Source of the DNA: Actinobacteria bacterium OV450
GTDB lineage: Bacteria > Actinomycetota > Actinomycetes > Streptomycetales > Streptomycetaceae
Length of the DNA: 37,350 nt
Assembly (NCBI GenBank): GCA_001298555.1
Contig: LJCW01000351.1
Span: 1 to 37,350, forward strand
Direction: 5' to 3'
A model generated the notes under the pieces. The model was given only the letters and a program-made list of their open reading frames with translations. It did not search any database and was not told the origin of the DNA. Position 1 is the first letter of the stretch. Every line of letters begins with the position of its first letter. Below are positions 1-8,514 of this stretch, one piece after another. The position numbers and the translations under genes were made by a program.

Positions 1-2129
1 GTGGCCGCCAGGAGCACGGCCTTGCCCGCGACGACGGTGCCGGCAGAGCCGAAGGCGCCGGTGTCGTGGCGCACGACGTCCGTGTCGGACTGGCGGATGC
101 GGATCCGGTCCTCGGTGGTGTTCAGGGCGCCGGAGGTGATCTGCTGGTGGACGGTGGTGGTGCCGTTGCCGAACTCGGCGGTCCCCACCGCGACGTCGTA
201 CGTGCCGTCCTCCAGCAGTGAGACCCGCGCGTCGGCGTAGTGCCCGCCGGGCGGACCGGTCGCGATCATCGCCATGGCGGCGCCCTGGCCGGTGAGCCAG
301 CCCTTCGGTGCCTCCTCGGCGCTGGTGTCCTCGGCGAGGGCCCGGCGTACCACGCCCAGGCACTGGTCGAGCCCGTAGGAGGCGATGTGCAGGTCCTCCT
401 CCTCACCGATCGGGCTGACCATGTGCTCGCCCGCGCCGATGATGTTCTTCTCCCGCAGCACCAGCGGATCAATCCCCAGACGGCGGGCCAGCTCGTCCAT
501 GGCCGACTCCACGGCGAAGGTGACCTGGCCCAGTCCGTAGCCGCGGAAGGCGCCGGCCGGGACGCAGTTGGTGTAGACGGAGTAGGCGTCGACCTTCTTG
601 TGCGGGGCGCGGTAGACCGCGAAGGACTCACCGACGCTGTGGAACATCACCGCCGGGCCGTGGTTGCCGTACGCGCCGGTGTTGGCCACGACGCGCATCT
701 GGACGGCCGTAAGGGTGCCGTCGGTGCGGGCGCCGAGCTTGATGCGGATGGTGAACGGGTGCCGGGTGGTGGCGCCGTGGAACTGCTCGGCCCGCGTGTA
801 CTCCAGCTTGACCGGGCGGCGCAGCTTCAGCGCCGCGAGGACCACGATGTCCTCGGTCAGCATCTCCTGCTTGCCGCCGAAACCGCCGCCGACCCGGCCC
901 GCCACCACGCGTACCTCGTCCTCGGGCAGCCCGTACAGCGCGCACAGGGCACGGCGGGTGAGGAAGGGGGCCTGGGTGGAGGAGCGTACGGTGAGCCGCT
1001 CGCCGGTGCCGTCCTCCTTCGGTTCGAAGTACGCCACGCTGCCGTGGGTTTCCAGGCTCGCGTGCTGCACCCGCTGGGTCCGGAAGGTCTCCTCGTAGAC
1101 CACGGCCGCTTCGGCGAAGCCGTCCGCTACACAGCCGATCTCGCCGTGCACCTCGCCTGCGACGTTGTCGGCTGCCCGGGCGATCCGCGACTCGGGGCCC
1201 TTGTCGCCGTGCAGGGCGGGTGCGCCCGGCCGCATTGCCTCCTCCGGGTCGGTGACGTACGGGAGTTCCTCGTAGACGACCTTCACGCGCCGGCAGCCCT
1301 CCTCGGCGGCCTGTTCGCTGTCGGCGACGACCGCGGCCACGCGCTGGCCGACGTAGCGGACGACGTCGTCCAGCACCCGGGTGTCGTCCGGGTCCTCGGT
1401 CGGGTGCTCGTGGCGGGCGGTGGAGTAGAGGGCGGTCGGTGCGTCCTCGTGGGTGAGGACGGCGTGGACGCCGGGCACGCGCAGGGCGTCGGCCGTGTCG
1501 ATCGAAACGATCCGGGCGTGCGGATGCGGGGAGCGCAGCAGCTTCATGTGCAGCAGCCCGGGGACGTCGATGTCGAAGGTGTAGCGGGCGGTGCCCGTGA
1601 CGACCTGCGGGCCGGCCGGGCCGCCGAGGCGGCGGCCCACCGCCTTGCCGGCGCAGGGGCGTTCGGTGTGCCTGACGCCCCGGACTGCGTCCTCGATGGC
1701 GCGGTAGCCGGTGCACCGGCAGATGTTGCCCTTGAAGGCGCGGGGCAGGTCGTCGAGCTTGCCGTCGTCGTGTTCGGTGCCGCGTTCGGCCTCCAGAGCG
1801 GCGGTGGTCATCACGAACCCGGCGGTGCAGAAGCCGCACTGGAAGCCTTGGGCGTCGAGGAACTTCTGCTGGACGGGGTGGAGTTCCCCACCGGGCCGGG
1901 TCAGGCCCTCGACGGTGGTCACGCTGCGGCCCTCGGCGCGGAAGGCCGGGTAGAGGCAGCTGTGCACGGGCTCGCCGTCCACGTGCACCGTACAGGCGCC
2001 GCAGTCCCCGGCGTCGCAGCCCTTCTTCACACCGAACCAGCCCTGCTCGCGCACGTACGTGCGCAGGCATTGGCCCGCACGGGGTTCGGTGTCGGTGGGC
2101 TGCTGGTTGATGTGCGTACGGAAGCTCAT
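1..2129 (-). CDS. Xanthine dehydrogenase-type oxidoreductase, fused [2Fe-2S] and molybdopterin-binding subunit (3' end beyond window)
   Basis: Cytoplasmic molybdenum hydroxylase subunit, probably oxidising hypoxanthine/xanthine. About 709 residues are visible and the C-terminus lies off the left edge. Residues ~1-160 carry two [2Fe-2S] clusters: plant-type ferredoxin cysteines in KKGCDAGDCGACTVHVDG and later HSC, then the second cluster in QCGFCTAGF...NICRCTGYR. From ~170 on is the aldehyde oxidase/xanthine dehydrogenase 'hammerhead' domain (GTARYTFDIDVPGLLHMKLL) and then the Mo-cofactor domain, with GGGFGGKQ, PAGAFRGYG and EFGNGTTTVHQQ motifs. The ATG at 2129 overlaps the upstream FAD-subunit stop as ATGA, so the two are translationally coupled. 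The nearby PucR regulator and modA support a purine role, but aldehyde or other heteroaromatic substrates are possible from sequence alone. Confidence 0.92.
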   Translation of the reverse strand, partial: MSFRTHINQQPTDTEPRAGQCLRTYVREQGWFGVKKGCDAGDCGACTVHVDGEPVHSCLYPAFRAEGRSVTTVEGLTRPGGELHPVQQKFLDAQGFQCGFCTAGFVMTTAALEAERGTEHDDGKLDDLPRAFKGNICRCTGYRAIEDAVRGVRHTERPCAGKAVGRRLGGPAGPQVVTGTARYTFDIDVPGLLHMKLLRSPHPHARIVSIDTADALRVPGVHAVLTHEDAPTALYSTARHEHPTEDPDDTRVLDDVVRYVGQRVAAVVADSEQAAEEGCRRVKVVYEELPYVTDPEEAMRPGAPALHGDKGPESRIARAADNVAGEVHGEIGCVADGFAEAAVVYEETFRTQRVQHASLETHGSVAYFEPKEDGTGERLTVRSSTQAPFLTRRALCALYGLPEDEVRVVAGRVGGGFGGKQEMLTEDIVVLAALKLRRPVKLEYTRAEQFHGATTRHPFTIRIKLGARTDGTLTAVQMRVVANTGAYGNHGPAVMFHSVGESFAVYRAPHKKVDAYSVYTNCVPAGAFRGYGLGQVTFAVESAMDELARRLGIDPLVLREKNIIGAGEHMVSPIGEEEDLHIASYGLDQCLGVVRRALAEDTSAEEAPKGWLTGQGAAMAMIATGPPGGHYADARVSLLEDGTYDVAVGTAEFGNGTTTVHQQITSGALNTTEDRIRIRQSDTDVVRHDTGAFGSAGTVVAGKAVLLAA

Positions 2130-2950
2130 CGGGCACCGTCCTGGGTCAGTTCGCGGCGGATCTCCTCGGCGAAGCGCAGCGTCATGTGGCGTCGCCATTC
2201 GGGGAGTCCGTGGATGTCGTCGAACCACTCATCGTCGGCAACGGCGGAGCGGATGGCGTGCCTCAGGCCGTCAGGGTCGGGTGGCAGCGGGAACCAGAGG
2301 CGGAACGGTCGGGTCGTGGCCGCCGTGACGGTGATCGCGAGAGAGCCGTCCCGCGGGTCGAGCGTGCCGATGACCAGCGCGCCGGACCGCCCCAGGCCGT
2401 AGAGGGAGGCCTGGCGGAAGGCCGTACGGCAGGCGAGGGCCGACCCGGGCAGGGTCACCGACCGCAGCAGCTCCCCGACGGCCAGGTCCTTGCGCCCCGC
2501 GCCGAGGACGAAGTCGGCCACCTTCACGCGGCGCGTGGCGCCGTCCTGCGACCGGAGCAGGCACGTCCCGTCCAGTGCAGCGGTCAACGAGATCATCGGC
2601 CCGGCCGGCAGTGCGTTGCACAGGTTCCCGCCGACGGTCGCCATGTTCCAGACCTTGAAGGAGGCGAGAAAGGCGCGGCAGCACTGCTCGAACAGTGGCC
2701 CCGCCAGCTCCGCGAGCCGCCGTCCGTACCGGGAGAGCTCCGCGATCGTGCAGGTGGCGGCGATCTCCAGCGAGCCGTCGGGCAGGCGGATCAGCGGCTC
2801 CCAGCCCATCCGGCTCAGATCCACCAGCCGCCGGATGTGCGGCTGCGGCTCAGAGAATAGGTAGGTTCCGCCGCCGAGCCACGCGTCCCCCGGCCGCCAA
2901 GGCACGAGTCGACGCGCGTCACGCACGTCCAGCACTGTGTTGAGATCCAT
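2126..2950 (-). CDS. Xanthine dehydrogenase-type FAD-binding subunit
   Basis: 274-aa FAD-binding subunit that passes electrons from the Fe-S clusters to NAD+ or another acceptor. The FAD-binding fold of molybdopterin dehydrogenases is shown by WLGGGTYLFSEPQPHIRRLVDLSRM (quoted in part: GGGTYLF) near residues 25-45, CRAFLASFKVWNMATVGGNL with NLCNALPAGP near 108-130 (the conserved 'ATVGGNLC..A' FAD loop), and RQASLYGLGRSGALVIG in the C-terminal CO-dehydrogenase-flavoprotein-like domain. Its stop overlaps the ATG of the Mo subunit (ATGA), giving a two-gene unit in the order FAD then Fe-S/Mo. The ATG at 2950 is preceded by a weak GGTGG. Length is normal for the family. Confidence 0.92.
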   Translation of the reverse strand: MDLNTVLDVRDARRLVPWRPGDAWLGGGTYLFSEPQPHIRRLVDLSRMGWEPLIRLPDGSLEIAATCTIAELSRYGRRLAELAGPLFEQCCRAFLASFKVWNMATVGGNLCNALPAGPMISLTAALDGTCLLRSQDGATRRVKVADFVLGAGRKDLAVGELLRSVTLPGSALACRTAFRQASLYGLGRSGALVIGTLDPRDGSLAITVTAATTRPFRLWFPLPPDPDGLRHAIRSAVADDEWFDDIHGLPEWRRHMTLRFAEEIRRELTQDGAR

Positions 2951-3165
2951 GACTTACCACCCGTTCGCGACCTTCTCGTCCTGTTCAGTGAAGTCGCTGG
3001 GGTGGCCGGAAACGACTGGAGTCGCACACGGAATTCACCGGCGCCGTCAGCGTCCTCCTGGTTGATCGACCAGGTCGCTATGCGTGTTTTGCCATGAAAC
3101 GCAGGGGGGTTGGTGCGTCGGAGGCACGCGCGCCGCCTGGAGTGCCGCAGGTACACAACCAGAAG

Positions 3166-3203
3166 GGGGCTGCCCGGTCTCCATCGGAGTCCCGGACAGC
3201 CCC
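3166..3203 (-). terminator. Hairpin terminator downstream of modA
   Basis: Arms GGGGCTGCCCGG and CCGGACAGCCCC pair with a single mismatch around a 14-nt loop. The hairpin lies 18 bases past the modA stop on the minus strand and is followed by a short T-containing stretch. It separates modA from the downstream dehydrogenase genes, suggesting that modA is transcribed separately from them. Confidence 0.65.
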
Positions 3204-3220
3204 CGCAGGGCATGGAAGGG

Positions 3221-4027
3221 TTACGGCTTCTGGAAACCGGCGTCCGCGAGGATCTTCTGCGCCTCGGGGCCGGAGAGCCAGGCCACGAACGCGGCGGCCG
3301 CCGCGGCGTTCTTGGAGTCCTTCAGGCTTGCGGCCGGATACGACGCGACAGCGTTCTGCGCGTCGGGGATGTCGACGGCGTCGACCTTGTCCGGCGCGCT
3401 GTCGGCGTCGGTCTTGTAGACCAGGCCGGCGTCGGCCTCGCCCAGCTCGACCTTGCTGAGCACGGCGCGGACGTTCGGCTCCTGGGAGACCGGCTTCACG
3501 GTGATCTTCTGGTCGTCGAGGATCTTCTTGCTGTACTTGCCCGCGGGCACCTCGGGGGCGGCAAGGACGACCTTCAGGTCAGGGTCGGCCAGGTCCTTCA
3601 ACTCGTCGACCTTCTTCGGGTTGCCCTCGGTGGTCGCGATCACCAGGCGGTTCTTGGCGATGACGGCCGGGGCACCGGTCTGGTCCTTGACGCTGTCCAT
3701 GCTCTTCGTGTCTGCCGTGATCAGAGCATCCGCCGGCGCCCCCTGCTTGACCTGGGCGACCAGCTCCTGCGAGCCGGCGAACGAGAAGGTGATCTTGGTG
3801 CCCGGGTGGGACTTCTCGTACGCGGCGCCGGCCGTCTTGAAGACGTCCGTCAGGGAAGCGGCGGCCAGCACGGTGAGCTGGGCCTTGGGGGCCGCGGACG
3901 CAGAAGCGCCCACATCGCCACCCGCGTCCTTCTTGCCGTCGTCATTGCCACAGGCAGTGAGCGGGAGGAGCAGCGACGCGGTGAGGAGGGCGGCAGCGGC
4001 ACGACGCCGCGAAACGGGAAGGGACAT
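3221..4027 (-). CDS. modA: Molybdate ABC transporter substrate-binding lipoprotein ModA
   Basis: 268-aa extracytoplasmic molybdate receptor. A twin-Arg-like start (PVSRRRAAAALLTASLLLPL) ends in a lipobox LTAC, Cys26, so it is a predicted lipoprotein. The mature part shows ModA signatures: LTVLAAASLTDVF (oxyanion-binding Ser), FSFAGSQELVAQVKQGAPAD, ALITADTKSMD, PKKVDELKDLADPDLKVVLA, PEVPAGKYSKKIL and LVYKTDADSA. ATG 4027 follows AGGAG. It supplies Mo for the cofactor of the adjacent dehydrogenase. The permease and ATPase (modB/modC) do not follow: a terminator does, so they must be elsewhere or be shared. The HTH-TOBE gene lies 103 bases upstream in the same direction and is the likely regulator. 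Confidence 0.95.
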   Translation of the reverse strand: MSLPVSRRRAAAALLTASLLLPLTACGNDDGKKDAGGDVGASASAAPKAQLTVLAAASLTDVFKTAGAAYEKSHPGTKITFSFAGSQELVAQVKQGAPADALITADTKSMDSVKDQTGAPAVIAKNRLVIATTEGNPKKVDELKDLADPDLKVVLAAPEVPAGKYSKKILDDQKITVKPVSQEPNVRAVLSKVELGEADAGLVYKTDADSAPDKVDAVDIPDAQNAVASYPAASLKDSKNAAAAAAFVAWLSGPEAQKILADAGFQKP

Positions 4028-4130
4028 GAGGTGGACTCCTGGGAGAAAGACGCGCGAGCCGGACCGCGCGGGCAGGGGAAACGGCGGGCCGAGCCAGGCC
4101 GGAACCGAACAGAAGATGGAGGTGGAGGGC

Positions 4131-4526
4131 TCAGGTGCGGTCGATGTGCACGCTGGTGGACTTCACGCGGGGGGTGGCCTGCATGCCCACTTCCAGCCGG
4201 AGTTCCTCGACTGCTTCACGGGTCAGCAGGGACACCAGCCGGTGCGGACCGGCCTGGATCTCGACCTGCGCCGCGACGTCGCCGAGCTTGATGGCGGTGA
4301 CGATGCCGGGGAAGGCATTGCGGGCCGTGGTGTACGAGATGCCCTCGTCCACCTGGCTGCTCTGAGCGACCTCGATGGCGAAGGCCGCCAGGTCGCGGCC
4401 CTCGATGAGCCGGCGGCCGGTTTCGTCGCGGTGGGTCGCGACCCGGCCTGCGTCCGTCCAACGGCGGGTGGTGTCGGGACTGACGCCGAGCAGTCGTGCC
4501 GCCTGGCCGATTGTGTAGGACTGCAT
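4131..4526 (-). CDS. HTH-TOBE (molbindin-like) molybdate-responsive regulator, copy 1
   Basis: 131 aa. Residues 1-50 are a MerR/excisionase-type helix-turn-helix (YTIGQAARLLGVSPDTTRRW). Residues ~65-131 are a TOBE/Mop domain (ARNAFPGIVTAIKLGDVAAQVEIQ, AGPHRLVSLLTREAVEELRL), the fold that binds molybdate or tungstate oxyanions. I chose the ATG at 4526 because the HTH begins immediately after it. An upstream in-frame start would only add low-complexity sequence. Same strand as modA, which begins 103 bases downstream, so it probably senses molybdate and regulates uptake and/or the dehydrogenase. It is a paralog of the gene at 6464-6841; the two share the NNxxGPHRxVSxxxREAVxxLRL pattern. Confidence 0.88.
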   Translation of the reverse strand: MQSYTIGQAARLLGVSPDTTRRWTDAGRVATHRDETGRRLIEGRDLAAFAIEVAQSSQVDEGISYTTARNAFPGIVTAIKLGDVAAQVEIQAGPHRLVSLLTREAVEELRLEVGMQATPRVKSTSVHIDRT

Positions 4527-4958
4527 GTGCGACACCGTAGGGCTCACAAACCCTCGTATGCAATTCTTTGGGCCTTTCCCACATGGTATATGCGAGGCGA
4601 TTGGGGGATGTGCCGACGGCCGCCCGACGATACCGCCCGGCGGGCTCCGTGGGTGTGCGGGGGGCTGGTGAGGCGCTGCTCGGAGGGGAGCGGCGAGGCG
4701 CCGATCCGGAGGCAGGTGAGAGCGCTGACGTGGCGGGCTCCGCAGCGGCCGTCGGGACGACGAGCAGCGGTGTGTGGGTCTGCTAGGGCGGCAGGTGCAA
4801 TGGCGGAACATCCGGTTGTCCCACCCTCGACTATGGAGCATCGCTCAAGAGGTATTTCCGGTCATCAGCATGGCATTTACGATGCGCAGAGCCGCATTGC
4901 CCTAGTGAATGCGGATCGGTGGACGCTCCTGTCCGCTGCAAGGCAAGGGGGCCGGAAC
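4527..4958. promoter_or_regulatory. Divergent promoter region between HTH-TOBE 1 and pucR-like gene, with dyad
   Basis: 432-base gene-free interval between divergent genes. Two elements stand out. First, CCGCATT (4892-4898) and AATGCGG (4908-4914) form a perfect 7-bp inverted repeat with a 9-nt spacer, 45 bases before the pucR ATG. Second, CTCGTATGCA (4553-4562) and TATATGCGAG (4587-4596), imperfect arms just upstream of the HTH-TOBE start, contain a CGCATATA half resembling ModE-type boxes. The assignment of either site to a regulator is inference. No other gene is evident. Confidence 0.4.
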
Positions 4959-6458
4959 ATGCACGTCGAACAACTTCTCCAGGACGAGGACCTCGGACTG
5001 CGGCTGCTGTGGGCCGAGGACCCGCTGCTGCGCAGGGAGATCAGTGGACTGACCGCCACGGACCTCGAGGACCCGATGCGATTCCTGCAGCCGGGCGAGA
5101 TCGTCCTCAGCGGGCTCGTGTGGTGGTCGGCCGACGGCGGGCGCCGGAAGGCCGAGCAGTTCGTCTCCTCGCTCCGCGGGGCCGGGACAGCCGCCCTCCT
5201 GGCGGGGGAGGAGACGCACGGGGCGGTGCCCGACGACATCGTCGTCGCCTGCATGAACCACGAGATTCCGCTCATCGCTGTCCCGGCGGAGGTCAGCTTC
5301 CGCACCATCACGGACGCCTTCTACCTCAGGCAGTGGGGTCAGCTCAGCCGGCGTCCCACCGGCCACCACGCCCTCCCCACCGCCGTTCGCACGCACCTGC
5401 AGCGGCTGCTGACGGCCGGGGCCGGACCGGAGGAGCTCCTGAACGCGGCCTTCACGCGGCTCGGGCCCGCGGCGTGCAGTGTCCTCACTGCCACCGGCCG
5501 CATCGTCGCCCGCACACCGGGGACGCCGGTCCTGGCGCCCCGTCAAGCGGCCGAGCACCTCAGGGGTGGGTTCGGCGTGACCCTACCGATCGAAGGGGAG
5601 GCGTCCCCCTACGACCGCTGGTACCTCAACCTGATGGATGCCACCGACGTGCCCCTGCGCGTCCTGTACGAACTCGCAGGCGTACTGGCCGAATGCCGCG
5701 AACGGGCGCACGAGAATTCCGCGGACGAGCGGTCCGCCGAACTGATGCAGCTGCTCGGCGCCTCCCGAGCCGACCCGGTGGCGGTCGCGGAGCTGCTGCG
5801 CTCCTGCGGCCTCCCGGACGAGGGCCCGTTCCACGTGGTCGCCGCCGGCACGAGTACGGGCGATGCGGGACGAGCCGTCGCCGTGGTCGTCGAGGCCCTG
5901 GCCCACCAGGGGGCCGCGCACGTCGTCGCAGAATGGAACGAGGGCGCCGCAGCCCTCGTATCCGGGCCGTCTCCCCGCAGCACACTGGACTCGGTCTGGC
6001 CGCTCCTGCACGCCTGCGATCCGACCACGCTGCTGCACGCCGGTATCAGTTCCCAGGTCGCCGCGCCCGACGGTCTTGAAGGGGCCGTGCGCGAAGCCCG
6101 CTACGGACTGGACTCGTCCCGGAGTACGTCCCCGGACCGCTCGGAGGTGACCGACACCGGTACCTTCACCACGCTCGCCGGACTTCTCACCGGCCTTCCG
6201 CGCGAAGTGCGCAGAGCCTTCAGCGCGCGGGTACTGGGGCCCCTCGCCACAGAGGACGGCGCCTCAGCCGCCATGCTGCGGGAAACGCTGGAGACGTTCC
6301 TCGCCCACAACGGCTCCTGGGCGCGTACGAGCGAATCCCTCCACCTGCACGTCAACACGGTGCACTACCGCATCCAGCGCATCGAGGTCCTCACGGGCCT
6401 GGACCTCTCCCGGCTCGACCATCGCCTCGACCTCCGTGCGGCGCTGCTGTGCCGTTGA
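4959..6458 (+). CDS. pucR: PucR-family purine catabolism transcriptional regulator
   Basis: 499-aa regulator. Residues 1-125 form the N-terminal PucR sensor domain (LLWAEDPLLRREISGLTATD, FLQPGEIVLSGLVWW, HEIPLIAVPAEVSFRTITD). A GGDEF-like/CdaR-type middle region follows. Residues ~430-499 hold the C-terminal PucR HTH (LETFLAHNGSWARTSESLHL, HVNTVHYRIQRIEVLTGLDL). The ATG at 4959 follows AGGCAAGGGGG; longer in-frame upstream starts lack a ribosome site and homologous-looking sequence. It is divergent from the modA/dehydrogenase side and is the best candidate for controlling the dehydrogenase in response to purine availability. The gene symbol is assigned by family, not proven orthology. Confidence 0.88.
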   Translation: MHVEQLLQDEDLGLRLLWAEDPLLRREISGLTATDLEDPMRFLQPGEIVLSGLVWWSADGGRRKAEQFVSSLRGAGTAALLAGEETHGAVPDDIVVACMNHEIPLIAVPAEVSFRTITDAFYLRQWGQLSRRPTGHHALPTAVRTHLQRLLTAGAGPEELLNAAFTRLGPAACSVLTATGRIVARTPGTPVLAPRQAAEHLRGGFGVTLPIEGEASPYDRWYLNLMDATDVPLRVLYELAGVLAECRERAHENSADERSAELMQLLGASRADPVAVAELLRSCGLPDEGPFHVVAAGTSTGDAGRAVAVVVEALAHQGAAHVVAEWNEGAAALVSGPSPRSTLDSVWPLLHACDPTTLLHAGISSQVAAPDGLEGAVREARYGLDSSRSTSPDRSEVTDTGTFTTLAGLLTGLPREVRRAFSARVLGPLATEDGASAAMLRETLETFLAHNGSWARTSESLHLHVNTVHYRIQRIEVLTGLDLSRLDHRLDLRAALLCR

Positions 6459-6463
6459 CGGGG

Positions 6464-6841
6464 TCATCCCAGGTCGACGTGTACTCCTGTCGGCTTCCCC
6501 CGAGCCGTGACCGTGATTCCCGGCGCCAGTCGCAATGAGTCCACGGCCTCTCGGGACATCATCGACACCACGCGGTGCGGGCCCGCTTGGATCTCTACCT
6601 GTGCGATAACGTCGTCGGCCCGCACGGTGAAATTCCGCACTGATGTGGCGAGCTCCCGTCCTTGCTCCTCGCGGCCAGCGGCCCGGCGGCGGACGAACGC
6701 GGCGAGCGCGACCCCGTCGATCACGCGATGACCCGACTCGTTCCGCTCGACGGGCAGCTGCCCTCTGTCGCCCCAGCGCCGGACGGTCTCGGAACTGACT
6801 CCGAGCAGGCGCGATGCCTGGGCGATGCTGTAGGAGGGCAT
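6464..6841 (-). CDS. HTH-TOBE (molbindin-like) molybdate-responsive regulator, copy 2
   Basis: 125 aa with the same architecture as the gene at 4131-4526: N-terminal HTH (YSIAQASRLLGVSSETVRRW) and C-terminal TOBE domain (SVRNFTVRADDVIAQVEIQ, AGPHRVVSMMSREAVDSLRL). Its stop lies 5 bases from the stop of the convergent pucR-like gene. The two paralogs flank the PucR gene, but their HTH recognition segments differ (SPDTTRRWTDAGR versus SSETVRRWGDRGQ), so target sites may have diverged. Likely senses molybdate or tungstate; the second copy could also bind a different oxyanion. Confidence 0.85.
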   Translation of the reverse strand: MPSYSIAQASRLLGVSSETVRRWGDRGQLPVERNESGHRVIDGVALAAFVRRRAAGREEQGRELATSVRNFTVRADDVIAQVEIQAGPHRVVSMMSREAVDSLRLAPGITVTARGKPTGVHVDLG

Positions 6842-6881
6842 GCCCGCACGCTACGTGGCTGCTCCGGGCGCTGCGCGATTG

Positions 6882-7520
6882 TCACGCCAGGACGAGGAGG
6901 TCCTTGTAGGAGCCCGTGAAGCGGTTCTCGTCCACCAGGTGGATCTCCAGTACCCAATGGGCCTGCCACCCGTCCTCGGTAGTGCGGCGCAACGGCTGGC
7001 TGTCGTCCGGACCGAGGTACGCGTCAGGCCGTGCATCGAGGGAGTTCGCAACGGCCGGCGTGCCGACGAAATGGCCGACGTGCCATCCGCCGAGAGCCCA
7101 GCCCGCCTTCGCGGCGAGGGCCGGGACCTCGGCGTGCAGCCGGCGACCGGTGATGCCCCGGTCCTTGCGGAACGCCTCGCGGGCAGCAGCGAATACCTCG
7201 GGCAGATCCTCGAGCAGGCGGTGCGTTTCCGGATCGTCGCCGAGCACGACGGTACGGGCGAAGCACGCCTCGTACCCGGCCAGGACCGGACCGAGCTCGA
7301 CGACCACCACGTCGTCCGTGCCGATCGCCCGTCCCGCCGAAGGCTCCTGCCCGTACGGCAGCACGGAGTTCGGGCCCGATCGTACGGTCCGCCGGGGCCG
7401 GCACGCGGCCGAGCCCAGGACTGCGCACGCCAGGTCCCCGATCCGGTCACCCACCTTGCGTTCGCAGGCGCCCGGTGCGACCACGCCCCGGCAGGTGACC
7501 TCCGAGAACAGCGCCCGCAT
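6882..7520 (-). CDS. M24-family metallopeptidase-like protein with altered metal ligands
   Basis: 212 aa with the pita-bread (methionine aminopeptidase/creatinase) fold: AGYEACFARTVVLGDDPETH, WHVGHFVGTP (the His ligand region, GHFVG) and WVLEIHLVDENRFTGSYKDL (Glu region). In active members two Asp ligands lie 11 residues apart in a D-F-G-P-V ... A-D-F-G-R-T context. Here the same positions read E-L-G-P-V ... A-C-F-A-R-T, so Asp is replaced by Glu and Cys. The protein may therefore be inactive or bind another metal. Start at 7520 is tentative. Stand-alone gene between copy 2 of HTH-TOBE and a methyltransferase, both also on the minus strand. Confidence 0.8.
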   Translation of the reverse strand: MRALFSEVTCRGVVAPGACERKVGDRIGDLACAVLGSAACRPRRTVRSGPNSVLPYGQEPSAGRAIGTDDVVVVELGPVLAGYEACFARTVVLGDDPETHRLLEDLPEVFAAAREAFRKDRGITGRRLHAEVPALAAKAGWALGGWHVGHFVGTPAVANSLDARPDAYLGPDDSQPLRRTTEDGWQAHWVLEIHLVDENRFTGSYKDLLVLA

Positions 7521-7615
7521 CTGCCGCTGCCCCTCCGGAGGCCCAGAAGGCGTAGTCGCTCGTCCATCCAGTCGGGTCCTGCCACGGCGTTCGTACCTGT
7601 TCTGACGTGCTCTGA

Positions 7616-8398
7616 TCAGGGTGTCGCGCGCACGATCACGAGCGATCCTGCGTAGGTCGTCTGGTGGCGCAGGTGGCCGAACTCCTCGTCCCAGGTGCCG
7701 GTTTCGAGGTCGTGGCGCAGACCGTGGTCGAAGCGCTCGCGTACGCCGTCGTCGACGAAGCTCCAGGCCGAGCAGGCCTGCCGGGCCGCCGGGTCGAGCA
7801 GGAGCTCGGGCCGGCCGTAGTAGGCCTCGTTGAAGCCGTCGGTGCAGTCCAGCGGGATCGGCACGCTCTGGACGGAACCCGAACCGCCCAGTGCGGAGGC
7901 GAGCTCCTCGACGGTCGGGTAACGACGCGCCTCCGTCTCAAGGACCTCGGGAGCGTACCGGTGGAGCCAGAAGTCCCGGACGAGGGCCGGGTCGCAGGTA
8001 AGAAGAACGACCGGCCCTCGGGTGACCCGCCGCATCTCGCGCAGACCGGCCTTCACGTCGGACCACTGATGCACGCTGAACAGCGTCATCGCCGCGTCGA
8101 ACTCGCCGTCGGCGAAGGGAAGATGCTCGGCGACGGCGTTGATCGCCGGGGAGAGCCTCGCGGGACGCTGGGCGCGCATGGACTCCGACGGCTCGACCGC
8201 CGTCACAGTCCGCGCCGCGTTCTCGTACGAGCCGGCGCCGGCGCCGACATTCAGTACCGTCCGGGCGTCGCCCAGGGCCTTGGCGATGAACCGGGCGATG
8301 CGCTCGTCGGGCCTGCGGTAGTCGGAGTATCCGGAGCCGACGGTGCCGTAGTCGGCGTCGCCAGCGCTGCCGTCCTGAGTGCGTGCGGGTGCGGTCAT
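7616..8398 (-). CDS. Class I SAM-dependent methyltransferase
   Basis: 260 aa of the UbiE/Methyltransf_11 type. Motif I is VLNVGAGAGSYENA (residues ~49-62), the acidic residue after strand 2 is in TAVEPSESMRAQ, motif II/III is EHLPFADGEFDAAMTLFSVHQW, followed by GLREMRRVTRGPVVLLTCDP. ATG 8398 is preceded by GAGGT. The C-terminal part (WDEEFGHLRHQTTYAGSLVI) matches small-molecule methyltransferases common in actinomycetes. Substrate is unknown; neighbours give no pathway clue. Confidence 0.88.
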   Translation of the reverse strand: MTAPARTQDGSAGDADYGTVGSGYSDYRRPDERIARFIAKALGDARTVLNVGAGAGSYENAARTVTAVEPSESMRAQRPARLSPAINAVAEHLPFADGEFDAAMTLFSVHQWSDVKAGLREMRRVTRGPVVLLTCDPALVRDFWLHRYAPEVLETEARRYPTVEELASALGGSGSVQSVPIPLDCTDGFNEAYYGRPELLLDPAARQACSAWSFVDDGVRERFDHGLRHDLETGTWDEEFGHLRHQTTYAGSLVIVRATP

Positions 8399-8514
8399 GA
8401 GGGGTTACCTCGCCTCGTGAGCAGGAACAGGAGGGGGACCTGCGCGCCGACCGGTTGTGCCGGTCCGGGGCAGGACGTGGGTACGGTTGCGTGATACGCA
8501 CGGAAGCTGGCGGG

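Noticed and set aside
240..2402. Long plus-strand open frame (720 codons) over the dehydrogenase genes
   Set aside because: Shadow of high-GC coding on the minus strand; the minus frames show clear [2Fe-2S], Mo and FAD motifs and this one shows none.
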